A DNA stretch of 64,000 nt from Neelides folsomi (Eukaryota; Arthropoda; Collembola; Neelipleona; Neelidae). The position numbers and the translations under genes were made by a program. Positions within the stretch are counted from its first letter, which is position 1. The number at the start of each line of letters is the position of its first letter. The stretch is taken from NCBI GenBank assembly GCA_034687125.1, contig JAQGBZ010000002.1, positions 372,001 through 436,000 of the forward strand, given 5' to 3'. The notes beneath the pieces are model-generated. The model saw only the letters and a program-made list of their open reading frames with translations, had not been told where the DNA came from and ran no database searches. Positions 23,607 through 36,531 of this stretch are shown one piece after another.

Positions 23607-26600
23607 GATCAATTCCCATTTCCACAATGTATTCATTCTCACTCAGTCAGACAAATAATTGATGAGAGTCAATTGCGGTTCAAATATTTAATAATTCAAT
23701 TTTCTTAGCCATTAAAGTGAATCTCGGCCCACTTTGGTCTTTTTAATGGAAAGATCGAGAGGAAGAGGAAATGACTTTAAAACACCAAATTACTTTTAAA
23801 TGTTATAAAAATTAGCTATGCAGAGGTTCTTGGGTTAAAGTGACTTTCCATGTTATTTTTGAGGGAAGGGAAAATATTATAATTCATTCCACATTTGCTT
23901 CTCGTATGAAAGCAAATACATAAATTTGTTGTAATCTGGGCGTTTCCTCCCTTCTTGTCATGATGTCATGCCTTCTGGATGTCCACCTTTTCGGGGTTTG
24001 TTCATTTAAATGACTCTACCGCGGAGGAGAAACTTCAATTTCCAAAGCCCCCATTTGGAAATTGTCTATGGTTTACGACCCTCCTGGTTTCGGAGATTCC
24101 GGAGAGAAAGAAGAACCGCCTTTGGGTTCCGAGTTAATGGAAAGGAAAGGAATGAGGGGAAATTAACTTTCCCTTATTCCATTAAACCATTCCTACTCTT
24201 CAAATCAATTAAAGAGGTTGAGAGTGGAAGCATAAACACACAGCGCTTAAATAACCAGCGAAATAACCAACGATCCACCTTGAGGATATTTGACTTTTAT
24301 ACTCACTCACTTTTTTTCATTCTTCAACCAACCTGTTATTCTTACTCAAAATATCAAATACACTTTCCCTTCTCCAACAAAGGGGGAAAAGAAATTTATT
24401 TTCTTACACCTGCGGGTATCTTTTTTCAGATTCACCATTTTCCAACATCTTAACACATGAAGTTTATTGCTCAGTTGGAAAGCTATGAATCACTTCATAT
24501 TCAAAAAACATTTTTATCAAACTCTCTAAATCTTACGTATTTGGAATTATTATAAACTTTGATGATTGCAATAATACTTCATGTAATATACCATATGATA
24601 CTCCATATAATATACCATTAATTGGTAATTTAAACTGCATAATTACAATTTTGTATTATTCCAAATTGTATAATTTATATGAAGGACATTTTAGTGATTT
24701 TAGAATTAAAGGGGAATAAAAGTGATGTTGGAATGGAATTGAAGTAGAATTTTTCTCCCCTTGTGGTTCCTCCAACTGAAAGTCTCAAGAGAATGAGAGA
24801 CGAAGTGCGTCATTGAGTTTCTTTGGGAAAAGTTCTTTTTCTCCTCTCTCAGGATCCCGAAATATGATAAAGGCGAACAAAGGGAACAAGTGGAGGAGCT
24901 AATACACTTTTATTCCCATATACCACTTGTAAGACCAATATTAAGGCCCGGATTAAACGGACATTGAATTGAACCGACAGTTCGATTCCTTATTTTAACC
25001 CGAGGAGTTTCCTTCGATCAACGACGATTTCCCTCTACACAATTCCTCACAATTCCAAATGTCCACATGTGGATATTTACTTGGGTTTTAGATCTGTGAC
25101 GTCCGGAGAGGATTTCCGAGACCTCTCAAACTCAATTTACTCCTTGAACGTATCTATTTAAAAACGCGGTTACGCAAGTTCCAGATGGGAACTATAACCC
25201 AAGTCGCGATGATTTCCTTTGTCGCTTATTCCTCTCTCCTTAATTATGTTGTGCTCAATCTGGTGAATACGAGGAATTCACTCACTTGGCCCTTAACACT
25301 CGTCCAAGATCCTTCCTCAAATTAAATTCTTTTAACAAAGTGAGATTTTACAAAGGTTCGGAGAATCCATGGGCCCAAAGGAGGAAAAGTCAATATTCTT
25401 TTAATTAAGGTGAAATCCTAAGAAATTCCTCAAATGGTCGAGTAATTGCCAATTGCCACATGTGGGCAAATTCCTCCACCGTCTGCTTCCCCCAAAGGAC
25501 TCGGAGGGGAATTGAAGAGGGAACCAATCCTGGGAAATATATAGAAAAACAGTTTAGATTTCCCAATCACACCATTTTAAGGCCCAATTTCCTATTGAGA
25601 TGACTAATGTGGAATTTAGTATTATTTGACCAATTTTTCCATCCGTTCCTGAAGGTGGGAGGACAAAGGACTGCAATGCATCAAGGGAGTTCTGTCTATA
25701 CATGACTCCCATACTGAATGGGTATAGCCTCTCATATCCTCCACATTCTTTTAAGAGTGATGGCTTGTGTGGAGAGCTGCAGTGAACTTGCTCAATTTTG
25801 GCTCCTTTAACTCTTCCGGATCCCATCGCGGTGAATGAGAAAGTGTGTGGGGAGGACATTTGAGAGCAACTCGTGAAGGAGACACTTTGGGTCCTTTATT
25901 GACCCTGGAGGTCTCGGGGAAAACCGAGTTCAACCGCACAATAACAAAGTGAAAAAACTCATTTCTGACCAACCACTCCAATTCCCATTCAAAGATTCAC
26001 AAAACTTTCCAAACTCAGGTCACCGGTCAAGTGAAGGGAAATTTAATAATACAAATTTTGTTTACTTATATAGAAATTCGTTTAAGACTCCTCAAAAAAA
26101 TAATAAAACAATTTTTATATGTTATCTAATTACTCCAACATCCAAAAACTCATAATAAATAGTGTAATGAATATCTGAATAAAAATCCACTTATCAACTC
26201 TTTCCCATCTTCCTCTTTGATCATATATAGTTGAAAAGATCCAATTAGAGTTGTAAATTTTTAAACGAGTTAACAAGTGAATCATTAAATTCCAATAATT
26301 TATTCAGGGAAAAGGACGTCATCAGGACTTAAAGATCGATTTTCCCCTCCACTGTGAGTTGAAGTTGGGAGGAAAGTTTGTTGGGTGCATAAATGTAGAT
26401 CCATTATTAGCCGCTCTGTTCTACCTAAATAACTATTATAATGGATCTGTGTATGGGGCCGAGGAGTGTTTGGCGGATCTGGCCGTTTACGACTCAACGA
26501 CTTTACCGACTCTCGGAGAATTGAGATAAAAAGGGCATTATTTCCCAAAGACACATTTAATTTCTCCCCACTCTTCCCAAGACTGAGGGGTCGTAAATGA

Positions 26601-29600
26601 GAATTTTGAATGTCATAAACAACTCCCTTCATTTTACGAGTCTTTGGGTAGGAATTAAAGAGGGTTTAAGACCTTCGTCCACGTCCAACTTTGGTTGAGT
26701 GTCGGTGACTGTTGGCAACAATCAACTCTTCTTTTAACACCATGAAAATATATTTAAACTCAAACTGTTCATTTCAGGACAGTCAACCAAGACTCACTTA
26801 TTACCATTTATATTTAATTCCTCAGAATGACGATGAAAATAATGAGAAAGGTGATCCAAATGAGAATCTCAGTTTACTACCTTACCCATCGTACCATACA
26901 TGTAGGATAGATACTTATTATCCATACATACAGTAAATGTAAATATGTTACATATTCTATAAGTAACATGTGTACATTATATGGTATAAGTAGTAAGTAA
27001 TAAGACTATATTATTTAGATAGACTATATGCATCCAATATGAATCTTCTTGTGTGTCATGTTGGATTTCTATGAGGACATTTATAGTTTACTAAGGAGAC
27101 AAATGGAGTGAAGGGAGCACAGCGGGACTGAGGTGACTTTCACTCAACTCCCGGAAGTTTCAAGAGATTTCTTCCATTGTTTATGCTTTCAGCCCAAGTG
27201 AGTTAAAGGGGTCTTTTGAAAGGGATGGAAAATGAGTCTGGACCTCTCAAGATGGGAAGTCGGGGCATTGAAAATATCATTTTGAATAAATTGGTTCCTG
27301 GAGGAAGATGTGAAAGGTCTTTTAGGACTTGTTTCTTTCCGCCTCGCGCCCCTCCACACTTTCCATTTCCCAGGGCTCAAAAACTCAAACTCCCTCACCC
27401 TCAATAACTCCCAATCTATGACTTATAGCGGCTTAAAGCTCAAATCCTCCAAGGAGTAAATAACATTTTATAACCCGCATCCTTCACAATGACTCTCTCA
27501 ACCTCAGAGTCGAAGATCAAATTTTAATAGATCTTCTTTATAAATCCAACCTTACTATTCTCCAACAAGGAGGGCTCATATTTTAATACAGCTCCATATA
27601 CTATATATAATATATATTTATATGTAGGTATATATGAATTAACCCCTGCCACTTTGCAAGGGCTCAAGGGGAAGAAGAAACCCGGTGGGATTTGATTTGA
27701 TGACTAGCGAAGGAGAAAAGATTGGATTGACGAAAGTAGCTAAAACATATCTGCATCAATGAGGAATCGACCAAATGTTGACTGCCGACTATCCATAAAC
27801 GACTAAATCATCATCCCATTCTGAGCGGGAATTTATATTACAAATTGTGAATTTTCATCTATTTGGTTGTGGGATTGAAGGGTTTGAATCAAATGAAGTT
27901 TGATGCCCGCACGTTCCCCCAACTTTGTTTCTCCTCCCGACTCACTTGGAACTGAAGAATTTAATCCACGTCCAAACCCCAGCTTTTGATTGGCAAGGAA
28001 ATGTTGAGGAAGCCGGACCTAATCAATAGGAATAAAGATAAGGATCGGGAAATTAGAAGGCTCTTGTTGTTCACCAAGAGGAATTATTCAAGATCGGATC
28101 TCTCCACATTCTCCCACTCGGATTCCTACTGAATCCCCAAATGTCCCGCCTCGTCCTGAGAATAAGAATGAGCAGATGTGGATAATATATAATCATATAA
28201 ATAATCATAATGATGTGGGTCGTGGAATATTTTCATATTGATTCAGTTTGCTTTTAAGATTGGATTGGGAATGATGAGGAATTGTGTGTGGCGGGATAGG
28301 AAGCATGTGTGAGTCAACTCGTTCATCTCCAATCCCATCCACTCGTGATTTGGATGGTGTGCGGGGTGATCTGGCTGGGCTTGAAGGGAGCGGTGAATAT
28401 CTCGGCTCTTCAGTCCAACCCTCGTCTAGTCGGGACTTTGACGTTGTGGAACGAGGAGTTGCGACGGAGCTCGACCAAATCACTCAAATCCTCCGACTCA
28501 CCCGAGCTTCTCCAGGAATTAAACCCAGTGCCTATCATATTTATTACCCCAGGAAAGTGAACCAGAGCGGAGAGATGATCGGAAAGGTGTTGAATATTTG
28601 AAAGTCCTCCAGGGTTCCTCGTGGTTGTCCGATTCCCCCCATTGTTACCTTCAACATCCCGCCCGTGTCTTCAAACCTCGTTTTCAACCCACGTTGGTCA
28701 TCCTTCGACTTCTCTGTTTCTCACATCGACTCGTCTCTCGGCATTGGAAATTGGAGACTTTCTCATTAATTCCCGTCTTTCCACTTCCCCGACCTCGTTT
28801 GAACAAATGGTAACCGGGCTTAATTCAACTCCTGTCAAATGCATTCTTCCATTCCTCAGCTTCTCTTTATTAATGAATTTCCATTTGGCTCCAGGACTTT
28901 TTGTTTTACTTTTAATTAATTATTGTATACAATATATTATTAACATATGGAACCTTAATAAGCTTACTACTTTAATATACTTTTGCTTAACTCTACATTA
29001 ATTAAGTGGACTATATGACATGTATCAATTATTTATAAATCACTTTAAACCTTACTTCTTTGTATGTTAATGGAAATTTGACTTTGTACTTTAGCTCTCT
29101 ATGGAGGAACGTGGGTAACTCGAATGGATTCAATTGTTCATTGTAGTTTTTTATTCCCCGTTTAACACAATATCGCGTATTTAGTGTTGGTTAATGATCC
29201 TAAATTGTAATAGCAGTTACAAATAGCACGTAGAAAAGTAGTAAGGTGATGGTCGTGAAATTACGTGTGACTCTCGGAGTAAATGGCAATGGCTAAACTT
29301 TCCATCTTTATCAAATCAAAACTCGGGCCGTTAGATATTTGCACATGTAACATTAATGCGTTATTTGAAAAGATACATATTCACAAATGCGAATAGTTTA
29401 TCTTTATTGCAATTGGGAGTTTCTTATTTACAACTTTCTTGTGTGTGATTTAGGAAAGTTCTCTTTGTGTGGTAATCAGAATTAGATTTACTTTCTTATT
29501 TCATGTTATTTCCTAATCCTCACCAGTCAAATTGTGAAACTCACCCGAGTGAAAGCACATATATCTTTATTAGACTTAATTGATGTTTGGTTATATAATT

Positions 29601-32600
29601 AAACTTAGCTCCACAGCGAATAAACATTTATTTAACCAAACTGGTCAACGTTGCAAACTACCTAAAAAACTAACATAATAGATAGGTATAGGTAAATATG
29701 TATTATAATACTAACCAAACACAATACCATTTACCATACTAACCATTATATAATATACCTATACCTAAATATACTGTATATTTAGTAAAATACGAATATT
29801 TAGATATATGAAAATAAACGTATGAATGGCGTTTTGGCGATTGAATTTTATCCTTTGAGGCAAATCGACTTTTCTGTCCAAACATTGATCAGTCAAATGT
29901 TTGGCTATTCTGAGTTACAAAGTAATTAAATGGAGTTTTGTATTCATATGTAAACTTATAAGCAAAATTAACGGGAATTTCGAAATTTCGAAATTTCTAA
30001 GCTTATAAAATCCCGGGTTTTTTGATCTATGAATGTGAGTGAATATATGTTTAATTTAACTATGCAAATAATGGTAATTTATAAAATAAATTTACTCGTA
30101 CAAATTAAAACTAATGAGATGCTTTATAGAAGAATTCATTGATTGTAAATTGTAATTTATCTTTTATTTATTCGGAATTATCGAACGGCTTTTATCCTTG
30201 CCAAAACCCACAAATGTAAAATGGCTGTGGCGTGCCTTTAAAGGACTCATTACCAACACTTGCACCAAACATTGCGCTAATTAGAGACTGAAAAATTAAA
30301 AAAGTGTTTATTTCTTATTTTGACTATGCTTAAAATAAATACATTTACTGTACCGCTAAAGTTATGAATATAAAATTTTATTATTTGTGTAGAATTTGGC
30401 ATTATGAATTAAATTGAAATGATGTGCATTGAATATATTCAACCTAATTGTTGAATTTCCCAGAATGTAAAAAAAGGATAATGCAGAGGGATTGAATGAA
30501 GAGATCTTGGAACTGTGACCAAAACCAATTAAGGAAAAGATTTAGAGAGATATTAAAAGACAAAGCTCCAAAGCCAGATTTGCTTTCAGATAGTTTAATT
30601 AAAACTTTCCCCCGTTGGAGTTCGATTGGAGCTAAAGGAAAGAATTCAAATCTCCTTTTTTACTTAATCAACGTTCAGTAAATGGAAGTTAAAATGTTAA
30701 GTAATTTTTTAAATACTATTTTCATTGTGACATCCGCTTTACAACCTTTGACTACAAATGGATTTATGTAATATATAACATATACAATACATGTATATTA
30801 TTTGTATTGTAACATATGATATAGAGTACATATTACATATGTTACGTACATGTATGTAGCTAAACTTATATTTCTCAATTGTTATTTCTTATAAATGAAT
30901 TTTAGTCTTTTGATGAAGAATGTGAATTGAAGTTTTTCTTTTTGTTTTGTTTTTCTTTTCAACAAAGGAACCGGAGCCATAAATTAATTTCCTGTAATTT
31001 GAAAAGAATCAACATGGTTCTTGTTTTATAAATTTCATTTGAATACTCGGCGGCTTAAATTGAAAGTGGTTGGTGGGAGCGAGTCGAAATATTAAAATCA
31101 TAATATAAGAAATTCCTCCGAGCCTTGCGGAAAAAACTCTGTGCTTAAAGATAGAATTGCATAGTGGGAAAAGGCGAATTGAGGGACCCCATAATGGGAG
31201 TTCAGATTGGCAAAGAAACTTGAATGTAGGAGTGAGTCAAATCCTCATTGAACCTCTGCTTAAATAAATGATATTTCCGACCCAGGAAAACCCACATTAA
31301 CATTGAGAGCACTTTACTTCCATTCCACAACCCGTCAAATGTCTCTTGGTGAAATTATTAGTCCAAACTAACAATTTACCTTTGATTCAACAAGCTTAAT
31401 TAAATGAGCTTGATTTAATTATTAACAGCTTTTTAATTAAAATTAAGTGGGAAAACTCAAATCGTCCTTCATTCATAAATCTCATGAATGCATAAAGATG
31501 AGAAAGAGTTAAAGCCACTTTATAATTACTATTATGATTAAAATTAAAAATGGTTCCGAATTGTGAGCTTCAACGTGTGGGCGTTTACTGACACGACCAT
31601 TATAGAAACATGTGTATCATTTGTCCCCATTTTTCTAATATTATTTTTCTAATGTTATGTCCATATGGTTTGACCCGCTTGACTAAGAATTAAATATTAC
31701 CAATATTAGTAAACATTTAACATGATACAAATATGGTTGTGGCAACGCACGTGGTTGTTAAAATCCATTCCGTGATTGAGTGAAGAAACGATTTGATAAA
31801 ATTAAAAAGTCATTCCAAGTCCGAAATCGTGTGCCGACGTTCCCAAAGGAAAAGATTCCAAATCCTGAGTTTTTTACATCTTGGTCGATGGATGAGACTT
31901 GTGCGGATGAAAAAGGTTGAGCAAGTGGAAGGGTCTGAATAATGTGGATTATATTATTTATATACATACTTTGTACAAGTTGTAATTTTATGTACATACG
32001 GAGTACGTCTCAAGATCCTTAGCATAATCTCCTCATTATCTTAGGGAGTAAAAAGGAATGGAGACTTCACATTCGGGGATTTAACCTCACTCGATTCAAG
32101 TCCCATTTAACTCTTATGTATTATTTTGTATTTCTCATGTAAGTATGAAAGCGGATATTGTGGATGTGGAGGAATTGCGGACCCTGAGGAAAACAAAAGG
32201 AATCCTCCCTTTTAATGCCCCAATTTGCATTTCAACTCCCATCTCGCCCATTTTCATTCACCATTCAAAGTGGAGAATAAAAGATGATTTTTGTAGAATC
32301 GCTCTCAAAGGTCTCCACCTTAATGGGTGCATTACCTCCAGTCTTCGCTTTTTCACTATGCATCATTAAACTATGGAATCAAAATGGCATTCGACAAATA
32401 ATTAACAATAACTGCACTAATAACCATATGCTTAACTATGCTTACAACAACTTCACGTTTTCCTCAAATTCCTCTAAGTTCATTATTTTATCTTATTACT
32501 AATTGAATTGAAATTGAATGGCAGAATGAATTAAATAAATATGAATATTGTAAATTTTCTATTACAGGTGAAACCAATCGGTGGACGGTGATTCCCGAGC

Positions 32601-33131
32601 TCCCTATATACTTACTTAACATTAAACATACCTTCTTCTTGGGTGGTCACCGGTGGTCTAAAACGGAACGGAAGAAAATCGTTGAACTCTTTCAAGTTTA
32701 AACAGCGTTTTAATTATTATGGTACTTTGGGAGTTAACAAGTGTTTGTAAGCAGTTTTGAAGCTCAAAATAATAATAATTAAAGTGAAGAGTTGTTTGAC
32801 ATAAAATGGTGTTTAATTTGGAAAATATCTAAATTTTGGTCTTCTACTTTCTCCACGCTACTGGCGCCATTTAACAAATTCCTTTGTTCTCAACATCATT
32901 TTCAAGATTAAATTCTTTTCTTTTTCAAAACTTTCTCCATTGTTTAATGTTGTTCTTAAACAGACACTCTTCATTTTATCATTTACGTTTTTCACAAAAC
33001 ACAACAAATCAAAGTGAAAATGAGAAGTGTGATTGTGCAAAGTGTAGGTTTATTGGAATAAAATGACATCATCAAAGGACATGAAGAATTGTGGGATTTA
33101 AATAATTTGATTTTCGACCTAAACACTCAAA
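23607..33131. other. Large gene-poor stretch, no gene recognised
   Basis: About 9.5 kb with many short overlapping open frames on both strands and alternating A+T-rich and more balanced patches. The most gene-like patch, 28284-28813, has open frames in several phases but no recognisable motif. A perfect 20-base palindrome lies at 29976-29995. The last few hundred bases before 33132 should contain the promoter and 5' UTR of the next gene; an acceptor-like TTCTATTACAG ends at about 32570. It may also include undetected small exons or non-coding RNAs. Confidence 0.45.
29976..29995. repeat. Perfect 20-base palindrome
   Basis: The sequence is built from three AATTTCG/CGAAATT steps and reads the same on both strands. 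A CCCGGG palindrome lies about 20 bases further on. It may be the interior of a small, undetected transposon, but no flanking terminal repeats were found. Confidence 0.6.
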
Positions 33132-33421
33132 ATGTGGCAGAGCGGAGGGATGGGTCACGGTAAGATAATTTAATATTTAATTAAATTCTAGTATTAATTT
33201 ACAATTAATTCAATTTAATCTTAAATTTAAATGTATTAATTGTTTTACCTCGTTTCTTCCAATTCTTGCTCTGTTAAAGGTTAAAGAAAAATAAACTTTT
33301 GATTTTAATTAGGTGGCCCAAACAACCCATGGATGAAATTAATGGGAATTGTTCACAAAGAAAGGACCCAACGACAGGCGCATGCTGCTCGTCACGACGG
33401 ACCCGGCGGCGACAAAGACTT
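33132..33421 (+). CDS. First two coding exons of an unrecognised gene (5' part only)
   Basis: Exon 33132-33159 starts at an ATG with A-rich context and ends at a consensus donor (CACG|GTAAGA). Exon 33313-33421 follows a TTAATTAG acceptor and ends at another strong donor (GACTT|GTAAGT). They join in frame to encode 45 complete residues: a Gly-rich start (MWQSGGMGHGG), then NPWMKLMGIVHKERTQRQ and a short basic/glycine stretch. The frame and splice signals make a real gene likely. I recognise no family, and there is no signal peptide or membrane segment in this piece. The remaining exons must lie far downstream; one candidate is at 49088-49170 and another, weaker one ends at 62898, with the rest outside the window. 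The gene would then have a first intron of at least 15.6 kb. Confidence 0.6.
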
Positions 33422-34837
33422 GTAAGTTAATTTTTTTACAATCATTAAACGCATCATTAGCACTTATTTATTTACTCTCTTCGTGCTAAAAACCTCATCG
33501 TACAATTTTTATTATAATTCGTATTAATTATATATCTAATCATACAATCTGTCATATTTACTATTTAAAAAATTAACTTTATCTTGCTTAACTTAAATTG
33601 GCATTTCCAAAAAAATAAAATCTGATTAAATGTGGAAAATTGATATCTTAAGTATTTACGATATATTCGTCTTATTTCTAATTTAACTTTTATTCAATAT
33701 TGTAGCAGCGCATTTAATATAGGCTATATATTATTACTTTCTGAATGTGAGTTTTATAAATTCCGATTTGAAGTTTTAATCGGAAAGATGAATTTAATTT
33801 TATAAACTTTTTAGAAAAAGTAATTTTGAGTGATGCCTTTATTAAGAGATCTAAATGTTTTAAAAGTTCATTTGAGTTTTTTCCATCTCAATGTGAAAAG
33901 TGAAGGTTTTTTGAAACTCTTTTCCTCGGTCTTTATCGATTACGAAGATGAAATGAAGATGTGTAGTTTCTCGTACCTCTACGCATCACACGAAATCCCT
34001 TGAAAGTGAAAACATTCCTTTTCTCTTAGCGTCAGGGCGAGGCTTCTCCTTTAATATGGAATTCATCGGAAAATTGCAGAGGAGAAATAAATCATCTCAA
34101 TTGACCCAGGAAATATTACAAACTCTCATTTATCCATGTCTGGCTCGGAGGGACAAGAAGAAAAGATTACCAAAAATGATTTTTGGAATCTCCTTCAATT
34201 TATTAATTGGAGCAGTGTGTCGGAAATTGCCAATGATGGCTAATTTAAATTCAATTTCTAATGTTGTTTCTACCCCGGGTATTTTTCAATTTCTTCCTCA
34301 GGATCGGGACTTTTCTCCCAGATTGGAAAGGTCCGTGAGGGAGGGAGGCGGGTCTTCTAATGTCCCAAATTCCCCGCTCGTCCGGAATTGAAAGGGCGGA
34401 AGAAAAAAGAAATCTTCAATGGGGGAATCCAATTTCAAAATTTACATTCAAGCTCCACTGCCTCTAGTTTCCAATTTCGATACAAATACCAACATTGGGC
34501 TTTTTCCATCTCACACATACTTCTAATAAATATAAACATAAAGCACATATGATCTTAAGGTCTTAATATCTATTTACTTTTCCAATAAGGAGATACATGT
34601 ATGTATTATTATAATAAGGATGAAAGGATTAAATACACAGTTTAATATATATTTTTAATACTTTTGAGGAAAGTAGGGAAAGATTTACAAATGCAGCTCA
34701 TAATTTCTAATAATGGGAACCACGCGATGTTTTTCCACATCCACGAATCTCAATTCTCCTCTTTGGTCTTTGGCTAAGTGGATGGTGAGTTGGTGAGGAA
34801 CAAGTTTCCATTAAATACATACCCGCCATATCATACC

Positions 34838-34866
34838 ATATATATGTATATATATATATATATATT
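34838..34866. repeat. (TA)n microsatellite
   Basis: An almost pure TA dinucleotide run with one TATGTA interruption. Confidence 0.85.
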
Positions 34867-35634
34867 TGTATTTGGATGTAATGTACAAGGGATTTATGTT
34901 ACTTCTGCTCCATGTCCTGGATGGGTTTCAAAGATAGAATGTCTGAGGAGAGATATTAGTCGAAAGTTTGTCTATGAGAGATTCTTTAGCCTTGCGTTTG
35001 AGATCAACGGAGAAACTCATTCGGACAGGAGTTGGTTGTTTCCAGCACAAATTCCTTTGTTGATCTTCTCCTTGAGAGAGTGGGAATTCGCGGAACTTGA
35101 AATCCAGAGAGAAAGAGATGAATCTATTCACAATCTTCCATTTCTCAAAACATTTGAATCTCTTCCCACATAACCATTTTTTACATTCAAACATCAATTT
35201 TATTACTCGGAAAAATGGAATGGGTAAATTAAAAAATCCGACTCTCGGATGGTTAAATTATTCATTTTCTAATTAAAACTCAGATTTTCACATTTTTCAT
35301 TTTTTAATAATTAAAAAAGGTTTTTTATTTTGTTCATTAAAGAAAAATATCTAAAGGCTTGTTTGTTCGTGCTATAAATGAAATTGTGTTTGATACAAAC
35401 TTCCCCTATTACAACATTTTGATCAAATCTCAAAAATCGATTTTGACAAGTTAAATAAATCCAACTCTTGGCTTACAAATTGTCGTAAATAAATAAGTAG
35501 ACACTGGCATTTATTTTCCTCCCTTTGCTCGTAAGAAGCCACAGATGGTAAAATGGGTTCAACTCGGGCTTTTATGAACCGTTTGGTTTTCTATTTACAA
35601 ACCTTCAGTTTTCCTATTTAACTTATTAAAAATA

Positions 35635-36531
35635 CTAGGTAAGGCGTCCAAAGTGTCCGACTTGCCCAATTTTTACCTTTCTTTGGCTTTCGTGCAGGCT
35701 CCCTGCCGCCCCCTTCATGGGGAAGGGTCGCCACGGTTGCCGCTCATCCCCCCACCCACGCCACTGTTATTAAACGCCAGAAATCAAAATGGTGACCACA
35801 AAACAAAAGCGCGGTGTAATTCAAACTTCGATTCAAAATTTTCAAGCTTTTTAAAGATTTTTACAATTGAAGCGCACTTTAATAGGCAAAACGATAAAAT
35901 TTACGCAAAATCTACCAAGGATATTTCAAAATCAATAAGAAAAGTCTCGTCAGCTTCATCCCGCGTCGGTAATGATTTGGGTTGGGGTAAGTTGGAGAGG
36001 GAAGACCAAACTTCCCTTTGTCGAGCAGGGTGTGAAGCTTCGTGCAACGAATCCTGAACCGATTGTTCTTCCACTCAACAAAGGCCTTTTTGAAGATAAA
36101 AACTGGAAATTCATCCAGGATTCTGCTCCATCCTATCAAGCAAAACAGACTCAGGAATGGTTGAAAAACAACGTTCCCAATTTCATTTCTAAGGGAGATT
36201 GGTCCTCGGCGTCTCTAGATTTGAACCCATTGGACTACGACATATGGAGTAAGTTGGAGCTGGATGCCTGTTCAAAGCGTAAGCCTCAAAAAAGATTTGA
36301 AGAAAGCATGGAAGAAATATCCAATCGTTCAAATTCGTTCTGCGATTGACAAGTAGATCTCGTGTCTTAAGGAGTGTGTCAAGCACCAAGGAGGAATTTT
36401 CGAATAAGTGATATGGTGTTTTAATCGTCACATATTAAACTTCAATTTGATACATTATTCTTGGAAAAAATGTTAATAGTTTTTTAAAAAATCGAATATT
36501 ACTGTCGGACATTTTGGACACATTCTCCTAG
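35635..36531 (+). mobile_element. Internally deleted Tc1/mariner-type transposon, 897 bp
   Basis: Terminal inverted repeats start CTAGG at both ends (left CTAGGTAAGGCGTCCAAAGT, right end on the other strand CTAGGAGAATGTGTCCAAAA) and share GTCCAAA.TGTCCGAC. Each end is flanked by TA, the target of this superfamily. The element is shorter than the usual 1.2-1.3 kb because most of the N-terminal DNA-binding region is missing. The catalytic part is recognisable: IFTIEAHFNRQND.IYAK, then ASVMIW..V, WKFIQDSAP, TQEWLKNNVPNF and LDLNPLDYDIW. The frame changes at least twice, once before ASVMIW and once at an A-run near 36289 in the C-terminal part, and stops interrupt it, so it is inactive. Confidence 0.9.

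Noticed and set aside
34056-34391. 111-codon plus-strand frame as an exon of the 33132 gene
   Set aside because: It has no matching acceptor in phase and no recognisable protein motif; it probably arose by chance in a less A+T-rich patch.
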